A DNA stretch of 42,641 nucleotides from Sphingobium sp. (GCA_023266635.1 JAHFPU010000222.1:1-42641); one strand, 5' to 3'. Shown: positions 16,787 through 24,639, numbered from the stretch's first letter. Made by a program: numbers and translations. The notes: generated from the sequence alone by a model not told the origin.

Positions 16787-18049
16787 TCAGATGACGTAGA
16801 AGCCGTGGGTGCCGTCGCGGGCGAGCTGATCGACCAGCCCATATTCCCAATCGAGATAGGCCTGCATCGCCGCAGCCTTGTTGTCCGTGCCTTCATAGGG
16901 CCGCTTGTACCGCCCCTCGGGACCGCGCGGAGACGGCGCGCCATCGGAGCCGGTTGCAAGCGTCACCTGCGTCCAGTCGGCATCCAGTATCGACACATCC
17001 CAGCCAAGCTGGGCCAGCCAGGATGCCGTCATGTCCGCGCGCGGGCCAAGATCATCGGCAACGACGATCCGTGCGCCGCGCACCGGGGCATAATGGTCGG
17101 TCTCCTGCACCAGCTGCCCGCCCTGCGCATTCCGGAAGCCCGGAATGTGCCCAGCTTCATAAGCCTTTGGCTGGCGCACGTCGTAGAGATACAGGGTGCG
17201 GCCCGTATCGGCCTTCAGATGCTCCAGTTCCGCAAAGCCGATGCGCTTCACGCCGGCGCGATAGGATACGGCGCGCGCATTGCCGCGCGCCTCCTCGACC
17301 CCGGCATTGTCGACTTCCGGCGCGATGCGGGTCTGGCCGGTTTCCAGGTCCTGACCCGCCAGCGTCCAACCGATCGTGCCGTTGCGCAGCGCGTAGACCT
17401 TGTTCGGGATGCCCGCATTGACCAGCGACTGCGTGCCGATGATCGATCGCGTGCGCCCGGCGCAATTGACGATGATCGTGGTGTCCGGATCGGGCGCGAT
17501 CGCTCTGGCGCGGAGCACCAGTTCGGCCCCCGGAACGCTAGTCCCGGTGGGGATGCTCATCGTATTATATTCGTCGGTGCGCCGCGCATCCAATATAGCG
17601 ATGTCGGCTTTCTCGCGGATCAGCGCCTGCACCTCTTCGGCGGGGAGCGAAGGCGTGTGGTTGCGATGCTCGACCAGTTCGCCAAAGGCCTTAGAATAGC
17701 TGTTCACATCCTCGAACAGTTCGAAGCCGGCATCGCGCCATCCGGCAAGGCCGCCCTCCAGTTCGCTGACGTCCGTGAAGCCCAAAGCCAGAAGCCGCAC
17801 GGCCGCGCGCTCCGCAAGCCCTTCGCCATTATCGTACACGACGATCGGTGTCGCAATCCGGGGAATGCGCCAGCGCGCTTCATCGTCGATCCGGCGCAGC
17901 GGAATCTGCGCGGCGAAGAGCGGATGTCCCTGCGCGAATTCATGCTCTTCGCGCACATCGATGATCGCGATCTCGTCGCCGGCAAGCAGGGCCGTGCGGA
18001 TCGCGGCAGGTGTCGTCGTATGCGTGCGGTCGAGGGTATCCGTGATCAT
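16787..18049 (-). CDS. Multi-domain rhodanese sulfurtransferase
   Basis: A 420-aa protein with three rhodanese-like modules at about 10-110, 125-225 and 265-370. Only the second keeps the catalytic cysteine, in VNCAGRTRSI (Cys196). The corresponding loops of modules 1 and 3 read VYDNGEGLAER and VADDLGPRADM without cysteine. Module starts are marked by AIIDVREEHEFAQGH, AILDARRTDEY and YLYDVRQPKAYEAGH. I chose ATG 18049 over the listed 18064 because it makes an ATGA overlap with the thiol dioxygenase gene, the pattern used throughout this operon. It would transfer sulfane sulfur, perhaps to or from products of the dioxygenase. A rhodanese next to a Gln-type thiol dioxygenase is, as I recall, also found in Pseudomonas. 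Confidence 0.88.
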   Translation of the reverse strand: MITDTLDRTHTTTPAAIRTALLAGDEIAIIDVREEHEFAQGHPLFAAQIPLRRIDDEARWRIPRIATPIVVYDNGEGLAERAAVRLLALGFTDVSELEGGLAGWRDAGFELFEDVNSYSKAFGELVEHRNHTPSLPAEEVQALIREKADIAILDARRTDEYNTMSIPTGTSVPGAELVLRARAIAPDPDTTIIVNCAGRTRSIIGTQSLVNAGIPNKVYALRNGTIGWTLAGQDLETGQTRIAPEVDNAGVEEARGNARAVSYRAGVKRIGFAELEHLKADTGRTLYLYDVRQPKAYEAGHIPGFRNAQGGQLVQETDHYAPVRGARIVVADDLGPRADMTASWLAQLGWDVSILDADWTQVTLATGSDGAPSPRGPEGRYKRPYEGTDNKAAAMQAYLDWEYGLVDQLARDGTHGFYVI

Positions 18050-18654
18050 TTGGATCTGTCCCAAAGATTGGGGATGACGCTGTTCGCGTATCCGGAGATG
18101 AAGGGTTTTGGCGTGCCGTCCTCGGCAAAGGTCGCACGTTCGACCGCGCCGATATTGGCCCCATAGACGTGAATGCTGACCGACGGCGCGTCAGCGCGGC
18201 CGTTGGATACGCGGTGGATGTCGCCAGTGCGCGGGCTCAGCGCCTCGACAGCGCCCTCGTGAAGATAATCGGTCTCCGCCGCGACAAGCGCGCCGCCTGC
18301 GCCGCGCGTGAAACGCTCGACCTTCTCCTTGCCGCGCAAAATGCCGACCAGCCCCCACACGCGATGATCATGGATCGGCGTGGACTGGCCGGGCGCCCAG
18401 ACGAAGCTGACGATGCTGAACCGCTCGCGACTGTCGCAATGGAGGAGATATTGCTGGTAACGCTCCGGATTTGGGCGGGCAAACGCCTCGGGCAGCCAGT
18501 CGTCCTTGGCGATCAGCCGGGCGAGCAACGCGCTGCCCGATTCCAGGATCGAGCGCTCGTCGCGGGTGCCCGACAAGAGGTCGGCAAATGCTGTGATGAA
18601 CCCGCGCAGCCTTGATGTGTCGACAGGCCGGTCGATAGCGGTAATCGCGTTCAT
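18046..18654 (-). CDS. Thiol dioxygenase, Gln-type (3-mercaptopropionate dioxygenase-like)
   Basis: A 202-aa cupin that oxidises a small thiol to its sulfinate with non-haem Fe(II) and O2. The 3-His iron site is seen as TPIHDHRVWG (H95, H97) and SIHVYG (H162). In the position that separates cysteine dioxygenase (Arg) from 3-mercaptopropionate dioxygenase (Gln), the sequence reads RYQQYLLHCD, so Gln-type is favoured. The C-terminal block PFISGYANSVIPNLWD also matches, from memory, the Azotobacter/Pseudomonas Gln-type group. ATG 18654 overlaps ssuB (ATGA) and its stop overlaps the rhodanese start (ATGA). It would supply sulfinate that can lose or further oxidise its sulfur. The exact thiol substrate is inferred. 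Confidence 0.85.
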   Translation of the reverse strand: MNAITAIDRPVDTSRLRGFITAFADLLSGTRDERSILESGSALLARLIAKDDWLPEAFARPNPERYQQYLLHCDSRERFSIVSFVWAPGQSTPIHDHRVWGLVGILRGKEKVERFTRGAGGALVAAETDYLHEGAVEALSPRTGDIHRVSNGRADAPSVSIHVYGANIGAVERATFAEDGTPKPFISGYANSVIPNLWDRSK

Positions 18655-19436
18655 TCGGCGGCCTGCACCAGGGACACGACGTCCTCGCCATGATCGCCGC
18701 CAAGATGGGAGAGCAGCTTCTCGCGCAGGCGCGCGGACAAGCCGCCCCGCTGACCGCGCTCCACACCGATCCGCTCCTCGGCGACGATGCGCCCGCCATC
18801 GAGCACCAATATCCGGTCGGCAAGCGCAATAGCTTCCTCGACATCATGCGTGACCATCAGGACCGCCGGGCGATGGACGCGCCAGAGGGCAAGCACCAGA
18901 TCGTGCATGCGGTATCGCGTAAGCGCGTCGAGGGCCGCGAAAGGCTCATCAAGCAGCAGCAGCTCCGGCTCGCGCACCAGCGCCCGCGCGAGCGCCACGC
19001 GCTGCGCTTCGCCGCCCGAAAGCGTCAGCGGCCATGCATCGAGGCGATGGCCGAGGCCGACTTCATGAAGCGCCTTCTCGCTTCGTTCACGCAGGGCGTC
19101 GCCCTTCAGGCCCAGCCCGACATTCTTCCATACCAGCTTCCAGGGGAGCAGCCGCGCGTCCTGAAACACCACAGCACGCGATCCGGGAACCGTCACATCC
19201 TGACCGCTCACCTCATCCAGCCCGGCCAATGTGCGCAGCAGGGTCGTCTTGCCGGAACCGGAACGGCCCAGCAGCGCGACGAATTCGCCCGGCGCGATAT
19301 CCAGGTCCAGACCGTCAATGATAACGTTCGGGCCAAAGCGCCGCGAAAAATTGCGCAGCCGCACAACGGGCGCTTCATCGGGTTCGGAGGTAAAGGTCTT
19401 GACGACCGAGAAGCCAAGGCGTGCATCCATGATCAT
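18651..19436 (-). CDS. ssuB: Aliphatic sulfonate ABC transporter, ATP-binding protein
   Basis: A 261-aa ATPase with Walker A GRSGSGKTT, Q-loop VFQDARLLPW, signature LSGGEAQ, Walker B LLLLDEPFAALD and H-loop VTHDVEEA. The LLPW after the Q-loop is usual in the nitrate/sulfonate/taurine importer subfamily. ATG 19436 overlaps the ssuC stop (ATGA), which supports this start over the ATG two codons later. It is the only importer ATPase in the window, yet three sulfonate-type binding proteins are present. Confidence 0.93.
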   Translation of the reverse strand: MIMDARLGFSVVKTFTSEPDEAPVVRLRNFSRRFGPNVIIDGLDLDIAPGEFVALLGRSGSGKTTLLRTLAGLDEVSGQDVTVPGSRAVVFQDARLLPWKLVWKNVGLGLKGDALRERSEKALHEVGLGHRLDAWPLTLSGGEAQRVALARALVREPELLLLDEPFAALDALTRYRMHDLVLALWRVHRPAVLMVTHDVEEAIALADRILVLDGGRIVAEERIGVERGQRGGLSARLREKLLSHLGGDHGEDVVSLVQAAE

Positions 19437-20251
19437 TGCTCCACTATGCTAGGGCGCCAGACCAGGGCGCGACGTTCAATGGCGCGCACTCCCCAGTCGG
19501 CGAGGAGGCCAAGGATGGCGTAAACCATCAGGCAAACGACGATGATGTCGGTCCGCATGAAATCGCGGGCATTGTTGATGAGGTAACCAAGGCCCGCCGA
19601 GGCGTTGATCTGCTCCGCGACGACAAGCACCAGGATCGATACGGACAGCGCGTAGCGCAGGCCAACGAGCAAAGCCGGGAACGCGGCCGGCAGGACGACA
19701 TGCCAGATTTGCTCTGCCCGGCTAAGGCCAAAGCTGCGCGCAGCTTCCAGCAAACGCGGATCGACGCTGCGAATGCCGCTGAACAGATTGAGATATACCG
19801 GGAAGATAGTGCCGAATGCGATCAGGGCTATCTTCGGCGTCTCACCAATCCCGAACCAGACGATGAAGAGAGGCGTCAGGGCGAGCGCCGGGATGGTGCG
19901 CTTGATCTGCATGAGGGGGTCGACGATCAGTTCGCCGGAGCGCGACAGGCCCGACACCAGGCCAAGGATCGTGCCGAGCCCGACACCGATGAACAGGCCG
20001 ACCGCCACACGCCCGAAGGACACAAGAAGATTTGACGGAAGTTCGCCCGAGATGATCATCTCGAAAAGGGCGCCCATGACTGCGGAAGGCGCAGCAAGGG
20101 TGCGTTCCGGGATAACCCCAACCCGCGATCCCAGCTCCCAAAGGAGCAGTAGCAGGACCGGAGACAGCCATCTGCCACCGAAGGCAGACAGCGAAAATGG
20201 CTTACGCGCCGTTTGGCCCGCCTTCTGTGCGGAAATGGATAATGCCGTCAT
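19433..20251 (-). CDS. ssuC: Aliphatic sulfonate ABC transporter, permease
   Basis: A 272-aa inner-membrane permease with about six helices and the cytoplasmic EAA loop EAARSFGLSRAEQIWHVVLPAAFPALLVG that docks the ATPase. IKRTIPALALTPLFIVWFGIGE is characteristic of SsuC/TauC permeases. It is the first gene of the long minus-strand block, facing the LysR gene across 284 bases. AAAAGG precedes the ATG. Confidence 0.93.
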   Translation of the reverse strand: MTALSISAQKAGQTARKPFSLSAFGGRWLSPVLLLLLWELGSRVGVIPERTLAAPSAVMGALFEMIISGELPSNLLVSFGRVAVGLFIGVGLGTILGLVSGLSRSGELIVDPLMQIKRTIPALALTPLFIVWFGIGETPKIALIAFGTIFPVYLNLFSGIRSVDPRLLEAARSFGLSRAEQIWHVVLPAAFPALLVGLRYALSVSILVLVVAEQINASAGLGYLINNARDFMRTDIIVVCLMVYAILGLLADWGVRAIERRALVWRPSIVEQ

Positions 20252-20535
20252 GCCGATTGCCTTTTGGTGTCGGCAATAAGCTCAACATGCTTTCTCTACT
20301 GCTTCAATTGAGTTTTCCCCCGCGCACATATTTGGGATTCTCATAAGCAACGCTTCGTCGCTCGCGAAGCCCGGTTTATCAAGAGTTTCAAGGTTTTTTG
20401 TCGTCCAAGCCATGTCCGGATAGCTTTTCCTTGCCCTTTGCAATCTCTACTATTTTGATTGATATATAAGAATGCGCCATAGGCCATCCGTTGTTTCCGA
20501 CAGCGGATCGGCATGTCTATGGTCAAGGGGCGCAC
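20252..20535. promoter_or_regulatory. Divergent control region between ssuC and the LysR gene
   Basis: A 284-base non-coding region between divergent start codons. It holds three ATAAG elements (20276, 20343, 20466) and a 6-bp GCTTCG/CGAAGC inverted repeat (20352-20357 with 20365-20370) flanked by ATAAG and TTTAT, a layout that could serve a LysR-type tetramer. A plausible plus-strand promoter for the LysR gene is TTGCAA (20438-20443) with GATATA 17 bases on. The boxes are read by eye and are not verified. Confidence 0.4.
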
Positions 20536-21372
20536 ATGCCGGTTAATCTTCCTACGAATCTCCTGCGCAGCTTCGTCGCGATCGTCGAGACGGGCTCCAT
20601 GCTGAATGCGTCCGAACAGGTGTTCGTGACGCAATCCGCGCTCAGTCTTCAGATCAAGCGGCTGGAAGAGCTTGTCCAGCAGACCCTGTTCCTTCGTGAG
20701 GGCCGTCGACTTGCTCTGACACGCGCGGGTACCGTTCTCCTCGATTATGCGCGCCGCGTTCTGGTGCTGCATGATGAGGCCGTGGCTGCGGTCAGCGCCG
20801 GCCGTTTCGTCGGCCCGGCGCGCATCGGCATGGTGCAGGACTTCGCCGATACTTTGCTGAGCGGCCTCTTGTCCCGCTTTGCCGAACTGCATCCCGATGC
20901 ACAGATCTATGCGCGCGTTGCCGGCACGGCTGAATTGCAGGCGCTGCTCGACCGACGCGAACTGGACATTCTCCTGGGATTTGCAGCGCCCAATGATGCA
21001 AGCGCCGTGAGCGTCGCGCCAATGAGTTGGTATGGGGAGTCGACGCTGGTTGATCGCCCCGTCATATCGCTGGCGGTGCTTGAAGAGCCGTGCCGTTTCC
21101 GCGAGGCGGCGATACGCGGCCTTGAGGATGCAGGTCTCAGCTGGCGTATCGCAGTCGAGACGCCGAATCTCGCGACGCTGAAAGCCGCCGTCTCGGCCGG
21201 GCTGGGCATCACCTGCCGCACCCGCCTTTTCCTTGGCGACGATTCTACTTTGGATCATGAGCGCCTGCCGACGCTGCCGAATGTCGCCGCGATCCTGCGC
21301 ACCAGCGATCAGTTGGACGATGCCGGGTCGCGGCTCGCGGAACTGGCGCGCGAAACCGTCCTGGCCTTGTGA
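20536..21372 (+). CDS. LysR-family transcriptional regulator (LrhA-like)
   Basis: A 278-aa regulator with the N-terminal winged helix-turn-helix (NLLRSFVAIVETGSMLNASEQVFVTQSALSLQIKRLEE) and a periplasmic-binding-like effector domain from about residue 90. The form of the helix-turn-helix and of RIGMVQDFADTLLSGLL resembles the LrhA subgroup more than CysB or Cbl. ATG 20536 is chosen over the listed 20491 because AAGGGG precedes it and the LysR homology starts immediately. Being divergent from ssuC, it is the obvious candidate regulator of the sulfur operon. It is convergent with the hydroxyacid dehydrogenase gene, with 7 bases between stops. Confidence 0.9.
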   Translation: MPVNLPTNLLRSFVAIVETGSMLNASEQVFVTQSALSLQIKRLEELVQQTLFLREGRRLALTRAGTVLLDYARRVLVLHDEAVAAVSAGRFVGPARIGMVQDFADTLLSGLLSRFAELHPDAQIYARVAGTAELQALLDRRELDILLGFAAPNDASAVSVAPMSWYGESTLVDRPVISLAVLEEPCRFREAAIRGLEDAGLSWRIAVETPNLATLKAAVSAGLGITCRTRLFLGDDSTLDHERLPTLPNVAAILRTSDQLDDAGSRLAELARETVLAL

Positions 21373-21379
21373 CCGACTC

Positions 21380-22324
21380 TTAGTAGCCGCGCACCGGATC
21401 AACGATGTCGCTGGGGTCTTCTCCTCGCGTGAAGCGGGACAGGTCGTCCGTCACCTTGTCCAGCAGGCGATGACGCACCAGCGTATAATTGCTGGAGATA
21501 TGGGGCGTCAGGCGGACCTTGGGATGAGTATATAAGGGGTGACCTTCCGGCAGAGGTTCCGGCTCCGTGACATCCAGCGTCGCAAAGCCAAGCCGCCCAC
21601 TGTCCAGGGCACGGATCAGCGCCTCCTGATCGAGCACCGAACCGCGCGCCACATTGATGAGATGCGCGTCCGGCTTTGCATGCGACAGCAAAGCGTCATC
21701 GATCAGCAGGCGCGTCTGCGGTGTCGCAGGCAGGGCAACGACAATATGATCGGACTCGGCCATCAGTTCGCGGATGTCCGACACCAGCGATATGCCCGGA
21801 ATATGGCTCACTGTTGAAGAACGCCTGACACCCACGACCTGTGCGCCGAGGGCGATGGCTCGGCGACCGACGGCGTTACCGATCGCGCCGAGACCCAGGA
21901 TGCCGACGGTCGTGCCGGACACCCGACCAAGCGGCTTTTGCACCCATTGCTCACGCGACCGGGCGGTTACCGCCTCAAGATTCTTCGCATGGGCATAGAT
22001 GGCCGCGATGACATAGTCGGCAATCTCTTCCGACGCCACGCCTCGCCCGCACGTCACCAGCGGCGCTTCGAGCAGCCAGGGCGGGTAGAAATCTATCCCC
22101 GCCGAGGCGCTGTAAACCCATTTGAGCCGACCGGGCCAAGCCCCGGGGCGTCCTTGCGGCGACTGCCGCCAGGCCAGGGAAGGACGAATAAGCAGAACGT
22201 CCGCTTCACTCGCTGCGGCCCAGGGCTCTTCTTCCGAAACCGAAATCAGCCTTGGTCGAGATGGATGCTCTTCAAGGCTGCGGTTGAAATCGGGTTCCAT
22301 CTGGCTGGCAATGACAAGCGACAT
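21380..22324 (-). CDS. D-2-hydroxyacid dehydrogenase family protein
   Basis: A 314-aa NAD(P)-dependent enzyme interconverting a 2-oxoacid and a D-2-hydroxyacid. The Rossmann motif GILGLGAIG is at about 141-149. The catalytic Arg is in NVARGSVLD (R227), the Glu in DVTEPEPLP (254 or 256) and the His in TPHISSN (H275). ATG 22324 is used because the listed start lies inside the preceding gene; the resulting gap to that gene's stop is five bases. As last gene of the SfnB-like block it may handle the carbon acid left after desulfurization, or a sulfur-containing hydroxyacid (inference). Confidence 0.88.
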   Translation of the reverse strand: MSLVIASQMEPDFNRSLEEHPSRPRLISVSEEEPWAAASEADVLLIRPSLAWRQSPQGRPGAWPGRLKWVYSASAGIDFYPPWLLEAPLVTCGRGVASEEIADYVIAAIYAHAKNLEAVTARSREQWVQKPLGRVSGTTVGILGLGAIGNAVGRRAIALGAQVVGVRRSSTVSHIPGISLVSDIRELMAESDHIVVALPATPQTRLLIDDALLSHAKPDAHLINVARGSVLDQEALIRALDSGRLGFATLDVTEPEPLPEGHPLYTHPKVRLTPHISSNYTLVRHRLLDKVTDDLSRFTRGEDPSDIVDPVRGY

Positions 22325-22329
22325 AGAGG

Positions 22330-23508
22330 CTAATTCCCCAGGCCCGCACGACCGGCCGCAACCAGGATCGTGTCCGTCTGTGGCGAATGAATGCGGCTGC
22401 ACAGCACATCCCGATAATGCCGCTCTAGCGGATTTTTCCTGCTGATTCCGGGATTACCGGTCAACTCCAGGCCGATTTCCACGGCCCGAATGGCGTTCGC
22501 CGTCACGATATATTTGATATTATTGACCTCGACGCCGCCCGGTGGCGTACCCGCATCGCTGCGCGCCGCCGCCGTATCGATAAGGGTGCGGTTCACCTGC
22601 AGCAGCGCCTCAATCTCTCCGAACTTCTCCTGCACGCGCGGCAGCGTCGCGAGGGAAGAACCCAGATTCGTCGGGACACGATCGTTAAGGTAGAAGCGCA
22701 GCCAGTCGCGCGCCGCGCGGGCCACCCCATTATAGATTGTCGAGATCGCCAAGGCGTTCCAGGTCGCCTGGGATGGATCGCCAGCGACCGACCACTCCTC
22801 CAGCTTGCGGACATCGACGGCATGGTCGAACGGCACCGGCGTATCGGCAAAATGCACGGCATGGCTGACGGTCGCCCGCATGCCCAGATGATCCCACTCC
22901 GGCTCGATCCGGATATTCGGACTGTCAGCACGCACCAGGAAATTGCCGACGCGCGGGCTATCCTCGTCCGTTTTCGCCCATACGGCGAACCAGTCGAGGC
23001 CGGTGGACCCGGTGGAATAGATTTTCGTGCCCTCGATCAGCCAGCCGTCGGCCGTCCGACGGGCAATCGTGGCAGGCAAGCCACCGCGAACCGGCGTTCC
23101 CAACTCCGGCTCGACACGAAGCCCGCCGATCAGACCCTTGCCTGCCACGGCGTCTCGCGCAATGCGCTCGTAAATGCCTTTGGGCCAGTTTCGGGTCTTC
23201 GCCGGCGCCGCATGATAGGCATAGGTCATGAAAAGGATCAGCGCGGTGGAGGGTTCGCCCTTCGCGACCGCGCCGAGCACGCGCAGTGCCTGCGACAGGG
23301 ACGCGCCTCCGCCACCATATTCCGGCGCGACAGTCAGGCCAATCAGCCCTTCGCGCGCGAGCAGATCGAAATTGGCGCGCGGGAATTCGGCGGTTCGGTC
23401 ATAATGCTCCGCCGTTTCGCCCAGCAGGCGGCTGATATGATCGAGTTGATCGTTATGAGAAATGGAAACCCCTCCGGTCACGGAAGCCTCGGCGAATTGC
23501 GTTGCCAT
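22330..23508 (-). CDS. Acyl-CoA dehydrogenase-fold flavoprotein, SfnB/DszC-like
   Basis: A 392-aa flavoprotein with the acyl-CoA dehydrogenase fold: N-terminal helical domain with LAREGLIGLTVAPEYGGGGAS, middle beta domain with WLIEGTKIYSTGSTGLDWFAVWA and DHLGMRATVSHAVHF, and a C-terminal helical domain. In sulfur-scavenging clusters such proteins (SfnB, DszC) act as FMNH2-dependent monooxygenases on organosulfur compounds rather than on acyl-CoAs. The context, four bases after a sulfonate-type binding protein gene, favours that reading. ATG 23508 is used. Substrate unknown. Confidence 0.85.
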   Translation of the reverse strand: MATQFAEASVTGGVSISHNDQLDHISRLLGETAEHYDRTAEFPRANFDLLAREGLIGLTVAPEYGGGGASLSQALRVLGAVAKGEPSTALILFMTYAYHAAPAKTRNWPKGIYERIARDAVAGKGLIGGLRVEPELGTPVRGGLPATIARRTADGWLIEGTKIYSTGSTGLDWFAVWAKTDEDSPRVGNFLVRADSPNIRIEPEWDHLGMRATVSHAVHFADTPVPFDHAVDVRKLEEWSVAGDPSQATWNALAISTIYNGVARAARDWLRFYLNDRVPTNLGSSLATLPRVQEKFGEIEALLQVNRTLIDTAAARSDAGTPPGGVEVNNIKYIVTANAIRAVEIGLELTGNPGISRKNPLERHYRDVLCSRIHSPQTDTILVAAGRAGLGN

Positions 23509-23512
23509 GCTG

Positions 23513-24490
23513 TCAGACCTCCTTGAGGATTATATCGTTGAAACGGTTGTCCCACAGGGGGCGCACATCGACCGGCTTGGGCAGAAGGCCGGCCTTTTGA
23601 AACACGTTGGCGACCTCTTGCTGCGACGCGATCGTCTCTTTCGTCACCGGCTGAAGCGAATAGGGCGCGGTGCTGCGACGGAACTGATCGACGACATATT
23701 CCTTGGGCACGCCAATGTCGGTCGCAATGATCCCGGCCCACTGATCGCGATTTTCGACGGCCCAGGCAAACCCCTTCTTCAGGAGCGTAAGATACTCGCC
23801 GATGATCTTCACCCTCGCCGGATCGGCGAGAGCATCGACATGGGCGGCAACCAGATAATTGCCTGACAATATGCCGTTCGCCGTGCGCAGGATGCGCGCG
23901 CCCTCGGTCGCGATGGCCCGTTGTATGGGAAAGCCGTAGATCGCCCATGCATCGAGTGCGCCCTGGGAGAAAGCAGCCGCGCCGTCCGAAACGCCCATGG
24001 CGACCGGGACGATATCGTCCCAGGTCAAACCGACCTCTTCCAGCATCCGGATAAGGAAATATTGCGCCGTCGTCGCGCGGACATAGCCCACGCGCTTGCC
24101 CTTGAGATCGGCGATGGACCGAGCCGGCGAACCCTTCGGCACCAGCACGACCTGGTTATTCACGTCGCCATGCAGCACTGCGATCTGCTTGAAGCTCTGG
24201 ATCGTGGACGCGGCCGCGAAAATCGGCGGTATCTCGCTCATCCCGCCATAGTCGAGCGATCCGCCGTTCAACGCCTCAACGACCAGATGTCCGGAAGCAA
24301 ACTCGCTATATTGGACCTCGAAGCCCTCCGGCGCGAGGTGCGCGGACTTCAACAGCAGGCGGGTGTCGCCCTCGCCCTTACCCGTTACGGAAGCGCGCAG
24401 GCGGGGTATGGCCTTCTTTTTCGAACCACAGCCGGCCAGGACCAGCACACCAGCCGCGGCCGAACCCAAGAAAACACGTCGGGAAAACAT
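23513..24490 (-). CDS. ABC transporter substrate-binding lipoprotein, SsuA-like (SBP 3)
   Basis: A 325-aa periplasmic binding protein. ATG 24490 opens a signal sequence with the Tat-like SRRVFLGSAAAG and lipobox LAGC; the listed start 24634 is upstream in another gene's reading space. The body has VGYVRATTAQYFLIRMLEEVG and AAFSQGALDAWAIYGFPIQ, the same pattern as SBP 1 and SBP 2. It starts at a TGATG overlap with the small ORF upstream and is followed by the SfnB-like gene. No permease lies in this block, so it probably shares SsuBC. Confidence 0.88.
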   Translation of the reverse strand: MFSRRVFLGSAAAGVLVLAGCGSKKKAIPRLRASVTGKGEGDTRLLLKSAHLAPEGFEVQYSEFASGHLVVEALNGGSLDYGGMSEIPPIFAAASTIQSFKQIAVLHGDVNNQVVLVPKGSPARSIADLKGKRVGYVRATTAQYFLIRMLEEVGLTWDDIVPVAMGVSDGAAAFSQGALDAWAIYGFPIQRAIATEGARILRTANGILSGNYLVAAHVDALADPARVKIIGEYLTLLKKGFAWAVENRDQWAGIIATDIGVPKEYVVDQFRRSTAPYSLQPVTKETIASQQEVANVFQKAGLLPKPVDVRPLWDNRFNDIILKEV

Positions 24491-24639
24491 CAACGCGCGC
24501 CAGCCACTTCGCGAGACGTCGTGGCCTCGGACTCCGGCCGATACTCGAACAGGATAACGTCGGGGTCGCGCAGAAGCTCTTTCTTCAAGCCGGCCAACGT
24601 CCTCTTCAGACGATCCCCACCGCGTTTCAACCAAGCCAT
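24490..24639 (-). CDS. Small ORF (49 aa) leading the SBP 3 operon; not in the ORF track
   Basis: On the minus strand ATG 24639 opens 49 codons ending in TGA at 24490-24492, overlapping the SBP 3 start as TGATG. AGGAAAGG lies 8-15 bases before the ATG. The product begins MAWLKRGGDRLKRTLAGLKKE, continues with DPDVILFEYRPES and is rich in Lys, Arg and Glu, with no signal or membrane segment. Codon third positions are mostly G or C like the neighbours. I do not recognise the family. It could be a real small protein or a leader ORF that couples translation of SBP 3. Confidence 0.55.
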   Translation of the reverse strand: MAWLKRGGDRLKRTLAGLKKELLRDPDVILFEYRPESEATTSREVAGAR

